Source: Oscillospiraceae bacterium
GTDB taxonomy: Bacteria > Bacillota > Clostridia > Oscillospirales > Oscillospiraceae
DNA length: 46,605 bases
Assembly: GCA_031262065.1 (NCBI GenBank)
Contig: JAISIK010000005.1
Span: 1-46,605, forward strand
Direction of reading: 5' to 3'
Shown: positions 8,022 to 17,121 of the stretch, piece after piece
Position numbering within the stretch: the stretch's first letter is position 1
Layout of the letters: each line of letters opens with the position of its first letter
Translations under genes and position numbers: made by a program
The notes under the pieces: model-generated
Database searches by the model: none
Seen by the model: only the letters and a program-made list of their open reading frames with translations
What the model was told of the DNA's origin: nothing

Positions 8022-9980
8022 TCAGGACGCACGTGCTTGCAGGGAAATTGCCACTGCTGTCATGTCATCGTCCGCCCCGGCGGAAGCAATCAAAACCGCC
8101 GCCAATTCCCGCGGAGAATCTCCCGTAAACGCCTCCACAGTAGTTTCCGTATACTCCCCCTCTACCCCGTCGCTTACCAAAACCAGCAGTTCCCCGCGTC
8201 CAAGGGACAGCCTGTAACTCTCCGGTGCGTGGTCTCCTCCCACGCCCACCCCGGGGGGCGGAAGGGCTGTCCCAATCCTTTTTACATCAGAATCCATTCG
8301 CAGATACGAGGGCGCAGCGCCCCATTTGAGAAGCTCCGCCTCGCCGGTATTGAGGTCTACATGCAGCAAATCCACCGTGGCAAAGCAGCCCGTGCCGCGC
8401 AGAATAAACGCACCGTTTATCACGCGCAGCGCGGCTTCCGAGTCGATACCCGATTTCAGGAGCATGCTCAGCATGCGAATTGTCTCCCCGCTCAGCGTTG
8501 CAGCAGCCTTCCCTGTCCCCATGCCGTCACACAACAGTACATAATAGTTGCTGCCTCGCCCCATAAAGCACGCGCCGTGGTCGCCGACAATGCGATTGCC
8601 GTTCTTCCCCGCTGTGCTCACACCGATTCGGGGCACGTAGGCGGTTTCCAGCCGCTCCATCTGCGCACTTTCCGCCTGCATATCGCGCAGGAAGCCCGCC
8701 ATATAGCCGAATTGCTGGGACACCACCTGCCTGCATTCGCTCATCTGCACGCGGTAGCGGCGGCGATAGAGCATGCCCTCCATCTCCTGATTGATCGCTG
8801 TAAGGAAGCCCTCCATATGGCAGCAGGTATCGCGGAAGCTCTGCGGGAAATCTTCTGCGAGCGCAGCGCCGCGCTCAATAATCATTCGCGCAGCGCCGGT
8901 CAGTGCGCTGTAGGTCGCAGCAGCCTCGTGCTCCCAGCAGCGATGAAAGCGGGGGCAGCAGCGGCAGACCCTGTCGGCAGCGCCGTCATATATGCAGTCC
9001 GCTTCGCTTTGCGAGGCGGGTATTTCTTCTTCCGGGAGCATGCGCTGCAAGCTCTCAAGCACCATGGCGGCATCGCCCAGATGCTGCGCCGCAATCTCCT
9101 GCGGGCTTGCATTGACCCCGGCTGAGAGCAAATTGCGCTGCTGCAGCAAAATCCCTGCCGACGCGCCAACTACGACAGAAAGCACCGCGCCCACGCTCGC
9201 TTGCCCGAAAAACAGCAAAACCGCCAGCGATACAGCCGCGCACAGCGCGGCGCGCTGCACTTTCGAGCGCAGATGCAGCGTGCGGCTGAGCACCGAGGGA
9301 AGCAGAAGCGCAATACTCGCGCAGTTTGCAAAATTCCCCGTCAGATCCAGCGCAAATCCCGCAACCGCAATGAGCGCCAGCTCCGGCGAGGCAACCATAA
9401 TCGCACCCGCACACAAAAGCCCGACATTGATGTACAGCGTAATCCCGGCAGCGCCCGAAATCAGCGCCGCCGCAAGATACAGCTTCGCCCTTCTGCTCCC
9501 GGAGAGCGCAGCGCGGAAGGCGAACACGCTCACCCCGCTCAAAAGAATCTTCATTGCCCAGATACTGAGGTTCGCTGCGGAAGGATTGCCGCCGAGTATG
9601 TAAATCGCGCCGAGCACCGCGCAGACGCCCATCATCATCGCGGGCATAAAATAGCGCTTTGCGGGAAGCTGCGTACCTTGGAACACCGCAATGGCTGCGA
9701 GCATCAAGAAGCTCAGCGCAATAAACTCCACAGAAATCACGCCGCCGCTGAAGGTTAGATAGCCCACAAGCGCTCCCAAGGCGGCTGCCACGGACTGCAT
9801 GCCGAAGGGAAGCGCCGCAACCAAGCAGGCTGCCAGCGGCAAGCTCTGCTGCGCAATCTGCGCGCCCGCAAGGATAAACCCGCCGCCAAAAAGCAACAGG
9901 TATTGTCTAATCCCGTGCAACTTTTCCAGCGCATCTGCCACAGAAAGACCTTTCTTCGGCAGAACTTGGCTTTCTTTCAT
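8022..9980 (-). CDS. spoIIE: stage II sporulation protein E (PP2C-type phosphatase)
   Basis: 652 aa, shorter than the B. subtilis protein (about 830). The first ~270 residues are very hydrophobic with about ten membrane segments. A central region with a Cys-rich patch (DRVCRCCPRFHRCWEHE, residues ~340) precedes a C-terminal PP2C/SpoIIE phosphatase domain with the metal-binding motifs LLCDGMGTGKAA (~450) and LVSDGVEGE (~610). SpoIIE dephosphorylates SpoIIAA at the septum to activate sigma-F in the forespore. AGGAG lies upstream of the ATG. It is monocistronic here. Its presence implies an endospore-forming lineage. Confidence 0.92.
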   Translation of the reverse strand: MKESQVLPKKGLSVADALEKLHGIRQYLLLFGGGFILAGAQIAQQSLPLAACLVAALPFGMQSVAAALGALVGYLTFSGGVISVEFIALSFLMLAAIAVFQGTQLPAKRYFMPAMMMGVCAVLGAIYILGGNPSAANLSIWAMKILLSGVSVFAFRAALSGSRRAKLYLAAALISGAAGITLYINVGLLCAGAIMVASPELALIAVAGFALDLTGNFANCASIALLLPSVLSRTLHLRSKVQRAALCAAVSLAVLLFFGQASVGAVLSVVVGASAGILLQQRNLLSAGVNASPQEIAAQHLGDAAMVLESLQRMLPEEEIPASQSEADCIYDGAADRVCRCCPRFHRCWEHEAAATYSALTGAARMIIERGAALAEDFPQSFRDTCCHMEGFLTAINQEMEGMLYRRRYRVQMSECRQVVSQQFGYMAGFLRDMQAESAQMERLETAYVPRIGVSTAGKNGNRIVGDHGACFMGRGSNYYVLLCDGMGTGKAAATLSGETIRMLSMLLKSGIDSEAALRVINGAFILRGTGCFATVDLLHVDLNTGEAELLKWGAAPSYLRMDSDVKRIGTALPPPGVGVGGDHAPESYRLSLGRGELLVLVSDGVEGEYTETTVEAFTGDSPRELAAVLIASAGADDDMTAVAISLQARAS

Positions 9981-10081
9981 GCTGTCAACTCCTCAAATTG
10001 CCTCGATTTGCCACGATTTTAGCACAATGTGCTGTAGCAACCTGTCGGGAAATAATGCGGGCAATAGCAATGCAAAAAAAC

Positions 10082-10110
10082 TTGTATGCGCGGGTGCAAT
10101 ATAGTATACT
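10082..10110 (+). promoter_or_regulatory. sigma-A promoter of the CYTH gene
   Basis: TTGTAT (10082-10087), a 17-bp spacer and TATACT (10105-10110), 35 bp upstream of the ATG at 10146. Confidence 0.75.
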
Positions 10111-10145
10111 AGAAAAAACCGCTTGCGAGCAGATGGAGTGACGCT

Positions 10146-10763
10146 ATGGCTATCGAACTGGAATATAAGCTGGAAGTCCGCGACGAGGCTGCGCTGGCGG
10201 AAATCCTGCGCGATGCGGACATTGCCACGCTGTCCTTCGGCTCGTGGCAGGAAACGCAGATGAAAACCACCTATTATGACAACGCTGCGCATGAATTTCA
10301 TGCAAGAAGATGGACGCTGCGCCACCGTTTGGAAGGCGAAAACAGCGTTGTCTGCCTCAAAACCCCCGTCCCCGAGAAAGCTGTGGGCGCGCACATGCGC
10401 AGGGAATACGAGGTGCGCGCAGATGCCGTCAGTGAAGACGCAATCGCGCAGCTGATTGCAGTCGGCGCGCCGCAGGAGCTGCTCGCGCTCTATCATTCCT
10501 CCCCCATCGCGCCGATTTGCGGGGCACAATTCTTGCGCCGCAGCATCTGCCTTCGCTTCCGCGACGGCAGCACCGCCGAACTTGCGGGAGACGATGGCTA
10601 TCTGCGCGGCAGGACGCAAATTCTCCCCTTTACAGAGCTGGAGCTGGAACTGCTCAGCGGCAAGCCCGAGGAAATGCAAGCCTTTGCGAAGCAATTGTGC
10701 GAACGATACAAGCTCTATCCGCAAGCAAAAAGCAAACAGGCACGCGCCGCAAAATTGCGGTAA
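10146..10763 (+). CDS. CYTH domain protein (triphosphate-binding phosphatase family)
   Basis: 205 aa. The N-terminus has the CYTH signature ExExK (IELEYKLEV). Alternating charged strands follow (TTYYDNAAHEF, RRWTLRHRLEGENSVVCLKTP, REYEVRA, ICLRFRDGSTAEL, FTELELEL), as expected for the triphosphate tunnel fold. Members hydrolyse inorganic triphosphate, thiamine triphosphate or make cAMP; the short single-domain form fits a triphosphatase, but the substrate cannot be told from sequence. It starts behind a weak GGAGTG and is followed after 22 bp by a lipoprotein gene, so the two probably share the promoter at 10082. Confidence 0.85.
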   Translation: MAIELEYKLEVRDEAALAEILRDADIATLSFGSWQETQMKTTYYDNAAHEFHARRWTLRHRLEGENSVVCLKTPVPEKAVGAHMRREYEVRADAVSEDAIAQLIAVGAPQELLALYHSSPIAPICGAQFLRRSICLRFRDGSTAELAGDDGYLRGRTQILPFTELELELLSGKPEEMQAFAKQLCERYKLYPQAKSKQARAAKLR

Positions 10764-10785
10764 AATACAAAACTTGGAGGCAATT

Positions 10786-11835
10786 ATGAAAAAGATTTTC
10801 GCTCTTCTCTTGATTCTGGCGCTTCTCGGCGGCTGCGCAGCCCAACCGACCGCGCCCCCGGAATCGGAAGCGCCAACACCGAGCTCCGAGCCGGAAACCT
10901 TCAGTGATCCCGAAAGCGAGCCCTTCAGCGAGCCGGATGTCTACGAACCAACGCCATACGAATACACATGGCAGCCCTACGTTTACAGCTCTGTTTTCAG
11001 AGAGGTGCACGGCGAAGAGACCGAGCAGGCGTTTTATGCGATGGTCGACGCGGTGCTGTCCGGCGCAGAGACCTTCCCCTGCCCGTCTGCTGACACGCTG
11101 CATACCTTGCTTATGATTTCCCAAACCTGCTTCCCGCCCTTCCCCTATCTGGTCGATTCCTTCGACTGGTCGGACGGGCAGGGATACCTCTACTACGCGG
11201 GCGATGAGCAGGCGAGACAGGACATCCTGGTGTATTTCCAGGTTTCTGTTTGGGATATCATTGTCTCCGCGCAACTTGCCGAAGGCGACGACGAAGTCAC
11301 GAAAGCCATTTCGCTCTACAGTACATATTCCGCTCGCGTGACCTATGATTATGCAGCTGCTGAAGACAATATTACCGTCCCGGATGTGTCGAGCTACCGC
11401 GCGCTGACGGAGGATATCGGCATTTGCCAATCCTTCGCCTCCGCCTATGCGTATCTTTGCCTGCAATGTGGCGTAGACGCCATACCGACGGGCGGCATGA
11501 GCGATACCCAAGCGCACGAATGGACGCTGCTTAAGCTCGACGGCGAGTACTACTACGCCGACCCCACTTTTGAAAACGGTGACGGCGGCGTGGGGCTTTG
11601 CTACTTTGGCATGACTGCGGAAAAACGGGAACAAGCAGGCGGATTTTACGCGGATAACTATAACATCGGCAACACCAATCTCCTCTTCGGCAGGGATATC
11701 GACGTTACCGATACCCGCTTTGCCCCGCTGTGGGAAGCGGTCTATCTGCAGGGAATTTACCGCGAGGAAACGCAGACAAGAATCGTGTATTTGCTGAACA
11801 CCGGCGAAGAACACGAGTTCATCATCCCGAAGTAA
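10786..11835 (+). CDS. lipoprotein with transglutaminase-like domain
   Basis: 349 aa from the ATG at 10786, which follows TTGGAGG; the longer track ORF overlaps the CYTH gene and is not real. The lipoprotein signal MKKIFALLLILALLGGC places the lipidated Cys at about residue 17. A Ser/Pro/Glu-rich spacer (PPESEAPTPSSEPETFSDPE) reaches to about 60. The C-terminal half has a transglutaminase core: Cys214 in GICQSFASAY, His244 in QAHEW and Asp259 in YYADPTF, i.e. an intact Cys-His-Asp triad. Such proteins are often surface peptidases or cross-linking enzymes. The substrate is unknown. It is in the same transcript as the CYTH gene, but no functional link is evident. Confidence 0.85.
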   Translation: MKKIFALLLILALLGGCAAQPTAPPESEAPTPSSEPETFSDPESEPFSEPDVYEPTPYEYTWQPYVYSSVFREVHGEETEQAFYAMVDAVLSGAETFPCPSADTLHTLLMISQTCFPPFPYLVDSFDWSDGQGYLYYAGDEQARQDILVYFQVSVWDIIVSAQLAEGDDEVTKAISLYSTYSARVTYDYAAAEDNITVPDVSSYRALTEDIGICQSFASAYAYLCLQCGVDAIPTGGMSDTQAHEWTLLKLDGEYYYADPTFENGDGGVGLCYFGMTAEKREQAGGFYADNYNIGNTNLLFGRDIDVTDTRFAPLWEAVYLQGIYREETQTRIVYLLNTGEEHEFIIPK

Positions 11836-12137
11836 ACCCTCCCATAACGCGCAAAGAGCCGCAGGATTACAAATCCTGCGGCTGAGACTGTCAAAGAAGT
11901 GCGAAGCACTTCTTTGACAAAAGAGCTTGCGGTCAGACCCGCGCCTCGATGTCCGCCTATAGCGAACATCTCATCACTCTCTGACCGATAAGTATTTTCC
12001 TCGACGTACACGCCGCCGCAGAAAATGATTCAAATCCTATTCGCCGCCTCCGGGCGGCGAACTCTACGAGGTTTTTTGACAAAGGCAGAGCCGCAGGATT
12101 TGAATCCTGCGGCTCTTATAGTTAAATTGGCTTGGAA
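11836..12137. other. hairpin-rich intergenic region
   Basis: There is no ORF. At least five strong palindromes are packed here: AGCCGCAGGAT/ATCCTGCGGCT (11857-11883); GTCAAAGAAGTGC-GAA-GCACTTCTTTGAC (11890-11918); an outer CGGTCAGA/TCTGACCG stem enclosing GATGTcCGC/GCGaACATC (about 11934-11990); TTCGCCGCC/GGCGGCGAA (12040-12061); and AGAGCCGCAGGATT/AATCCTGCGGCTCT (12087-12116). The first and last are near-identical hairpins about 230 bp apart. They can terminate the convergent lipoprotein (plus) and tuf (minus) transcripts. Confidence 0.65.
12087..12116 (-). terminator. probable terminator of tuf / str operon
   Basis: AGAGCCGCAGGATT and AATCCTGCGGCTCT form a 14-bp perfect stem with a 2-nt centre, 22 bp after the tuf stop. 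The T-run is weak on the minus strand, so it may act together with the further hairpins beyond it. Confidence 0.6.
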
Positions 12138-13343
12138 TTAAGCCTCGGTTGCCTCGATGACAACGCCCGAACCGACGGTACGGCCGCCTTCGCGGATAGC
12201 GAAACGCAGACCCTTTTCGATAGCGATCGGGGTGATCAGCTCGACGTCCATGTCGATGTTATCGCCGGGCATGCACATCTCAACACCTTCGGGAAGGCTG
12301 ATGATGCCGGTAACGTCCGTTGTACGGAAGTAGAACTGCGGGCGATAGTTGTTGAAGAACGGGGTGTGACGACCGCCTTCTTCCTTGGACAGGACGTAAA
12401 CCTGACCCTTGAACTTTGTCAGAGGACGGATGGAGTTCGGCTTTGCCAGAACCTGACCGCGCTCGATGCTCTTCTTGTCAACGCCGCGAAGCAGTGCGCC
12501 GATATTGTCGCCTGCCTCTGCGTAATCGAGGAGCTTGTGGAACATTTCGATATCGGTAACGACGGTTTCCTTCTTCTCTTCCATCAGGCCGACGATTTCG
12601 ACCTTGTCGTTCTTGTTGATCTTTCCACGCTCAACACGACCCGTGGCAACTGTGCCGCGGCCGGAGATGGTGAAGACGTCTTCAACAGGCATCAGGAAGG
12701 GCAGATCCGCCTTGCGCTCGGGAGTGGGGATATAGTTGTCAACTGCATCCATCAGTTCCTTAATGCAATCGTAAGCGGGATCGGCGGGGTCGTTGCTCTC
12801 GCAGGTCAGCGCGATAAGCGCAGAACCCTTGACGATGGGAATATCGTCGCCGGGGAAATCGTAGTAAGACAGGGTCTCACGGACTTCCATCTCGACAAGC
12901 TCAAGGAGCTCTTCGTCGTCAACCTGGTCGCACTTGTTCAGGAAAACAAGGATTGCGGGAACGCCAACCTGACGAGCCAGCAGCAAATGCTCCTTGGTCT
13001 GCGCCATAGGACCGTCGGAAGCAGCGATAACGAGAATCGCGCCGTCCATCTGCGCAGCGCCGGTAATCATGTTCTTGATATAGTCGGCATGTCCCGGGCA
13101 GTCAACGTGTGCGTAGTGGCGAGCTTCGGTCTCGTACTCAACGTGCGCGGTGTTGATTGTGATACCACGAGCCTTCTCTTCCGGAGCCTTATCGATGTTT
13201 GCATAATCGGTGAAGGCAGCCTTGCCGGAGAATGCGAGGTACTTCGTGATAGCTGCAGTCAGCGTGGTTTTGCCGTGGTCAACGTGACCGATTGTGCCGA
13301 TGTTAACGTGCGGCTTGCTTCTTTCAAATTTTTGCTTACCCAT
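12138..13343 (-). CDS. tuf: elongation factor Tu
   Basis: 401 aa. This GTPase delivers aminoacyl-tRNA to the ribosome. G1 is GHVDHGKT at residues ~19-26, G3 is DCPGHADY (~80), G4 is NKCDQVDD (~136), and the switch I region [14 protein letters not shown] is intact. Domains 2 and 3 run to the C-terminal [15 protein letters not shown]. It is the last gene of the str operon, 103 bp after fusA, with its own sigma-A promoter in that gap and a strong AGGAGG before the ATG. A second promoter for tuf is common in bacteria because the protein is needed in large excess over EF-G. Confidence 0.99.
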   Translation of the reverse strand: MGKQKFERSKPHVNIGTIGHVDHGKTTLTAAITKYLAFSGKAAFTDYANIDKAPEEKARGITINTAHVEYETEARHYAHVDCPGHADYIKNMITGAAQMDGAILVIAASDGPMAQTKEHLLLARQVGVPAILVFLNKCDQVDDEELLELVEMEVRETLSYYDFPGDDIPIVKGSALIALTCESNDPADPAYDCIKELMDAVDNYIPTPERKADLPFLMPVEDVFTISGRGTVATGRVERGKINKNDKVEIVGLMEEKKETVVTDIEMFHKLLDYAEAGDNIGALLRGVDKKSIERGQVLAKPNSIRPLTKFKGQVYVLSKEEGGRHTPFFNNYRPQFYFRTTDVTGIISLPEGVEMCMPGDNIDMDVELITPIAIEKGLRFAIREGGRTVGSGVVIEATEA

Positions 13344-13408
13344 TAGAAAAAAATCCTCCTGTTTGATTGAAAATATTGTAGTAAATTCACGAGTTTGCGG
13401 TTAGATTC

Positions 13409-13437
13409 ACTATACACCAAAAGTGCACTGTTGACAA
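13409..13437 (-). promoter_or_regulatory. internal sigma-A promoter of tuf
   Basis: On the minus strand: TTGTCA (13437-13432), a 17-bp spacer and TATAGT (13414-13409). The -35 box lies in the loop of a hairpin made by AAAAGTGC and GCACTTTT, which may also weaken read-through from fusA. The predicted start site is about 60 nt upstream of tuf. Confidence 0.75.
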
Positions 13438-13446
13438 GCACTTTTT

Positions 13447-15525
13447 TTATCGACCGCCGCGTTTCTCAACGATCGCCGCCTGAATCGACTTCGGCAACTC
13501 GATGTAGTGGCTCGGCTCCATCGCGTACTGTCCGCGGCCCTGCGTGCGGCTTCTGAGGTCCGTTGCATAGCCGAACATTTCCGAAAGCGGCACGTTCGCA
13601 TCCACCTGCGTGGACCCGTTTCTCGGCTCCATGCCGAGAATATTGCCGCGGCGCGCGGAGAGGTCGCCGATCACATCGCCGGTGTACTCCTCCGGCACGG
13701 TGACGCTGACCTTCATAATCGGCTCGAGAATCACCGGCAGCGCTTCGTTACAGGCCTTCTTGAATGCCATCGAACCGGCAATCTTGAACGCCATTTCCGA
13801 AGAGTCTACCTCGTGGTAAGAGCCGTCGTACAGCGTGACCTTCACATCCACAACGGGGAAGCCTGCCAGAACACCGGCCTGCATCGCGCCCTGAATGCCT
13901 TGGTCAACTGCGGGAATATACTCCTTCGGGACAGAGCCGCCGACAACTGCGTTGATGAACTCGTAGCCCTTGCCGGACTCATTCGCGCATAGCTTAATCT
14001 TCACGTGACCGTATTGACCCTTACCGCCGGACTGACGCGCATATTTCGTGTCAACGTCGGCTTGACCCTTCACCGTTTCCTTGTAGGCAACCTGCGGCGC
14101 GCCGACATTGGCTTCCACCTTGAACTCGCGCAGCAAACGGTCAACGATAATCTCCAGATGCAGCTCGCCCATGCCGGCGATAATGGTCTGCCCGGTTTCG
14201 TCATCGGTGTAGGTCTTAAAGGTCGGGTCTTCCTCCGCCAGTTTCATGAGCGCAATGCCCATCTTTTCCTGCCCTGCCTTGGTTTTCGGCTCAATGGCAA
14301 CGCGGATAACCGGCTCGGGGAATTCCATAGATTCGAGAATAATCGGGTGCTTCTCGTCGCACAACGTGTCGCCGGTCGTCGTGTGTTTCACGCCGACCAC
14401 GGCTGCGATGTCGCCGGAGTAGACCGTTTCGATATCCTCGCGATGGTTTGCGTGCATCTGCATGATTCTTCCCAAGCGCTCACGGCTGCTCTTCGTCGAG
14501 TTGAGAACGGTCGTTCCCTTGTCGATTTTGCCGGAGTATACGCGGAAGAAGCAGAGCTTACCGACAAAGGGGTCGGTTGCAATTTTGAATGCGAGTGCGG
14601 AGAACGGCGCGGTATCGTCTGCCGGGCGGAAGTCCTCCTCGTCGGTATCGGGGTTTACGCCGGAAATGCCCTTCTTGTCGAGGGGCGACGGCATGTAGTC
14701 CACGATGGCATCCAAAAGCTCTTGCACGCCTTTGTTTTTGTAGGATGTGCCACAGGTAACCGGGATCATACGAACGCCGATGGTTGCCTTGCGAATCGCA
14801 GCGCGAAGTCTCTCCTCGGGGATGGTTTCTCCTCCGAGATACATCGCCATGATCTCATCGTCTTCATCCGAAACCGCGTCGAGAAGCAGCTCGCGATAGG
14901 TCTGCGCAAGCTCTGCCAGATCCTCGGGAATTTCTTCCTCTCTGACGTCCTTGCCCAGCTCGTCGTAGAAGACGTTCGCCTTCATCTTAACGAGGTCAAC
15001 CACGCCGCGGAAGTCCGCCTCTGCGCCGATCGGAATCTGAATCGGAACGGCGTTACACTTCAGCCGGTCATGCATCATCTTGAGAACATTGAAGAAATCC
15101 GCTCCCATAATGTCCATTTTATTCACATAGACCATGCGAGGCACATTGTATTTGTCGGCCTGCCGCCAGACGGTTTCCGTCTGCGGTTCCACGCCGCCCT
15201 TTGCGCATAATACGGTTACCGCGCCATCAAGCACACGCAGGGAACGCTCCACTTCCACCGTGAAGTCCACGTGACCCGGGGTGTCAATGATGTTAATGCG
15301 GCAATCGCGCCAGAAGCATGTGGTCGCTGCGGAGGTGATGGTAATCCCACGCTCCTGCTCCTGCAACATCCAGTCCATGACTGCGTTTCCTTCGTGCACT
15401 TCGCCCAACTTGTATGTGCGCCCCGTGTAGAAAAGGATACGCTCTGTCGTGGTTGTCTTACCGGCATCGATATGCGCCATAATTCCGGTATTTCTTGTAT
15501 TCTCCAGTGAGTATTGTCTCGGCAT
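13447..15525 (-). CDS. fusA: elongation factor G
   Basis: 692 aa, full length. This GTPase drives translocation of tRNA and mRNA on the ribosome. The G1 motif AHIDAGKTT is at residues ~17-25, the switch region contains [17 protein letters not shown]3 is DTPGHVDF and G4 is NKMD. Domain IV ([12 protein letters not shown] region, ~500) and domain V follow, ending before a basic C-terminus (EKRGGR). The start is 15 bp after the rpsG stop with AAGGAGC upstream. It is the canonical EF-G rather than EF-G2 or a tetracycline-resistance type, given the operon context and intact motifs. Confidence 0.99.
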   Translation of the reverse strand: MPRQYSLENTRNTGIMAHIDAGKTTTTERILFYTGRTYKLGEVHEGNAVMDWMLQEQERGITITSAATTCFWRDCRINIIDTPGHVDFTVEVERSLRVLDGAVTVLCAKGGVEPQTETVWRQADKYNVPRMVYVNKMDIMGADFFNVLKMMHDRLKCNAVPIQIPIGAEADFRGVVDLVKMKANVFYDELGKDVREEEIPEDLAELAQTYRELLLDAVSDEDDEIMAMYLGGETIPEERLRAAIRKATIGVRMIPVTCGTSYKNKGVQELLDAIVDYMPSPLDKKGISGVNPDTDEEDFRPADDTAPFSALAFKIATDPFVGKLCFFRVYSGKIDKGTTVLNSTKSSRERLGRIMQMHANHREDIETVYSGDIAAVVGVKHTTTGDTLCDEKHPIILESMEFPEPVIRVAIEPKTKAGQEKMGIALMKLAEEDPTFKTYTDDETGQTIIAGMGELHLEIIVDRLLREFKVEANVGAPQVAYKETVKGQADVDTKYARQSGGKGQYGHVKIKLCANESGKGYEFINAVVGGSVPKEYIPAVDQGIQGAMQAGVLAGFPVVDVKVTLYDGSYHEVDSSEMAFKIAGSMAFKKACNEALPVILEPIMKVSVTVPEEYTGDVIGDLSARRGNILGMEPRNGSTQVDANVPLSEMFGYATDLRSRTQGRGQYAMEPSHYIELPKSIQAAIVEKRGGR

Positions 15526-15540
15526 TGGGTAGCTCCTTTA

Positions 15541-16011
15541 TTACCAGCGGAAATGAGAGAACGCCTTGTTCGCTTCAGCCATTTTGTGGACGTCTTCGCG
15601 CTTCTTGACTGATGCGCCGGTGTTGTTGCAGGCATCCATGAGCTCGCCTGCAAGGCGTTCTTTCATGGTTTTTTCGCTGCGCTTACGTGCATATGTGGTC
15701 AGCCAACGCAGACCGAGTGTCTGGCGTCTTTCCGGGCGAACCTCCAGCGGGACCTGATAGGTCGAACCGCCGACACGACGGGATTTGACTTCCAACGACG
15801 GCATGATGTTTTCCATCGCCGTCTGGAATGCGTCCAGGCCGTTCTTGCCTGTTTTCTCTTCAACGATTGCAAAAGCGTCGTATACGACCTTCTGGGCTAC
15901 GCCCTTTTTGCCGTCAAGCATGATGCTGTTAACGAGCTTTGTAACCAGAGTGGATTTATAGATCGGATCCGGCAGGACCTCTCTTTTGGGAACATTACCT
16001 CTTCTGGGCAC
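15541..16011 (-). CDS. rpsG: 30S ribosomal protein S7
   Basis: 156 aa when read from the GTG at 16011, exactly the usual S7 length, starting (M)[15 protein letters not shown] as in the family. The track's ATG at 16029 overlaps the AAGGAGG ribosome binding site that serves the GTG, so the GTG is the better start. S7 binds the 3' major domain of 16S rRNA and nucleates the 30S head. Conserved parts include [10 protein letters not shown], the [12 protein letters not shown] beta hairpin and [10 protein letters not shown]. It is the third gene of the str operon, preceded by an unusually long and folded spacer. Confidence 0.97.
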   Translation of the reverse strand: MPRRGNVPKREVLPDPIYKSTLVTKLVNSIMLDGKKGVAQKVVYDAFAIVEEKTGKNGLDAFQTAMENIMPSLEVKSRRVGGSTYQVPLEVRPERRQTLGLRWLTTYARKRSEKTMKERLAGELMDACNNTGASVKKREDVHKMAEANKAFSHFRW

Positions 16012-16029
16012 TTCGCTTCCCTCCTTCAT

Positions 16030-16178
16030 AGAATGATTTCATAGGTACTTCGATAGGCGTATCCTATCGTTGGTGCCTGCCAAGAGTTTCCCATATGCGA
16101 TGCGTTACGCATCGCCTCGTCGGGGACGAGCAATATAAAAAACGTCGTGGCAAGGCGATTGCCTTGCGGCGTTAGGAA
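16030..16178 (-). promoter_or_regulatory. structured rpsL-rpsG intercistronic region
   Basis: On the minus strand the 149 bp contain, in order: GCAAGGC-AATC-GCCTTGC flanked by AACG/CGTT and followed by a T-run (terminator-like, about 16137-16173); CTCGTC-CCC-GACGAG; GCGATGCG-TAA-CGCATCGC; and CGATAGG-ATACG-CCTATCG. The spacer is long for this gene pair. The first hairpin could attenuate transcription after rpsL and the others may form a control site. Confidence 0.6.
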
Positions 16179-16601
16179 TTACTTTTTCTTAGCCTTCGGG
16201 CGCTTCTGACCGTACTTCGAGCGAGACTGCATACGTCCCTGCACACCTTGGGTGTCGAGCGTACCACGAACAATGTGGTAACGAACGCCCGGGAGGTCCT
16301 TAACACGACCGCCGCGAATCAGAACGACGGAGTGCTCCTGCAGGTTATGTCCGACGCCGGGAATGTAAGCGGACACCTCGTAGCCATTCGTCAAACGAAC
16401 ACGGGCGATTTTACGCAGCGCAGAGTTCGGCTTCTTCGGAGTCGTGGTTCTTACGGCAACGCACACGCCTCTCTTCTGAGGGGACGAAAGGTCTGTTTCA
16501 CGGTTTTTCAGCGTGTTGAGACTCTTCTGCAATGCCGGAGCGGTGGACTCGGAGGTCACCTTTTTTCTGCCCTTTCTGACCAATTGATTAAGGGTAGGCA
16601 T
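16179..16601 (-). CDS. rpsL: 30S ribosomal protein S12
   Basis: 140 aa from the ATG at 16601; the track ORF adds an unlikely 33-residue leader. The protein begins [13 protein letters not shown] and has the S12 decoding-site motifs [18 protein letters not shown] and [25 protein letters not shown], and ends in the basic tail [13 protein letters not shown]. Lysines in the PKKPNS and GRVKDLPG loops match the streptomycin-sensitive form. S12 sits at the decoding centre of the 30S subunit. GAAAGGAG lies upstream of the ATG. It follows the L7Ae-like gene by 82 bp. Confidence 0.98.
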   Translation of the reverse strand: MPTLNQLVRKGRKKVTSESTAPALQKSLNTLKNRETDLSSPQKRGVCVAVRTTTPKKPNSALRKIARVRLTNGYEVSAYIPGVGHNLQEHSVVLIRGGRVKDLPGVRYHIVRGTLDTQGVQGRMQSRSKYGQKRPKAKKK

Positions 16602-16683
16602 TAAATTTCTCCTTTCTTTCGTTTTTTGCTGTTTCCAGCTTATATTATCCCGAAATATAGCAAAATATTCCGTTGGATACCAA

Positions 16684-16935
16684 TTACACGATAGCGGCAA
16701 CCGCCGCTTTTACGCTGATGCCGCAGGCAGTGCCGAGCAGTTTCATCGTCGCCGCGTATTCCACCCGCACGCCGCTTTGCGCGCACAGGGCTTCAATGGG
16801 CTGCACCAGCGCGGGGTCTGCGTCGCTTGCGATGAAAACCAGCTTCGCGCGGCGGTCTGACAGTGCTTTGCGCAGGCTCTTCACGCCGACAACTTTGTCA
16901 GCGCCGCGTAGTTCCTCGAGCGCCGTATCAAACAC
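16684..16935 (-). CDS. L7Ae/L30e-family ribosomal-type protein (YbxF-like)
   Basis: 83 aa. It resembles YbxF, the L7Ae-type K-turn-binding protein that precedes rpsL in B. subtilis. Visible family features are [22 protein letters not shown] and the closing [19 protein letters not shown]. YbxF binds kink-turn RNA, but its cellular role is not settled. The start is uncertain: the GTG at 16935 directly abuts GGAG (GGAGGTG), leaving no room for a normal ribosome binding site, yet the family alignment supports starting near here. It is the first gene behind the str promoter. Confidence 0.88.
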   Translation of the reverse strand: MFDTALEELRGADKVVGVKSLRKALSDRRAKLVFIASDADPALVQPIEALCAQSGVRVEYAATMKLLGTACGISVKAAVAAIV

Positions 16936-16973
16936 CTCCGATATTGCGCTTTTGCGTATTCACGCAATTTTGA

Positions 16974-17002
16974 ATTATAGCAGAATGTACGAATTTAGTC
17001 AA
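16974..17002 (-). promoter_or_regulatory. main promoter of the str operon
   Basis: On the minus strand: TTGACT (17002-16997), a 17-bp spacer and TATAAT (16979-16974), an almost perfect sigma-A promoter. Transcription would start about 30 nt before the L7Ae-like gene. Confidence 0.88.
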
Positions 17003-17121
17003 CAATTTTTGCCGTTTTTACTAAAAATATTTTAGGTAAAATCTTCTCTGGGCGCAAAGCCGCCCGCAAATTGCACAATCCTGCGCCGAGGAAACGAATC
17101 CACGTTGGGGTATGTTGCGCT

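Noticed and set aside
12027-12062. GATTCAAATCC as the T-arm of a tRNA
   Set aside because: No acceptor, D-arm or anticodon arm can be placed around it, and no CCA or matching acceptor stem is present.
12132-15210. Plus-strand ORFs of about 400 aa opposite tuf and fusA
   Set aside because: Antisense shadows of highly conserved genes with strong codon bias; no ribosome binding site or family features.
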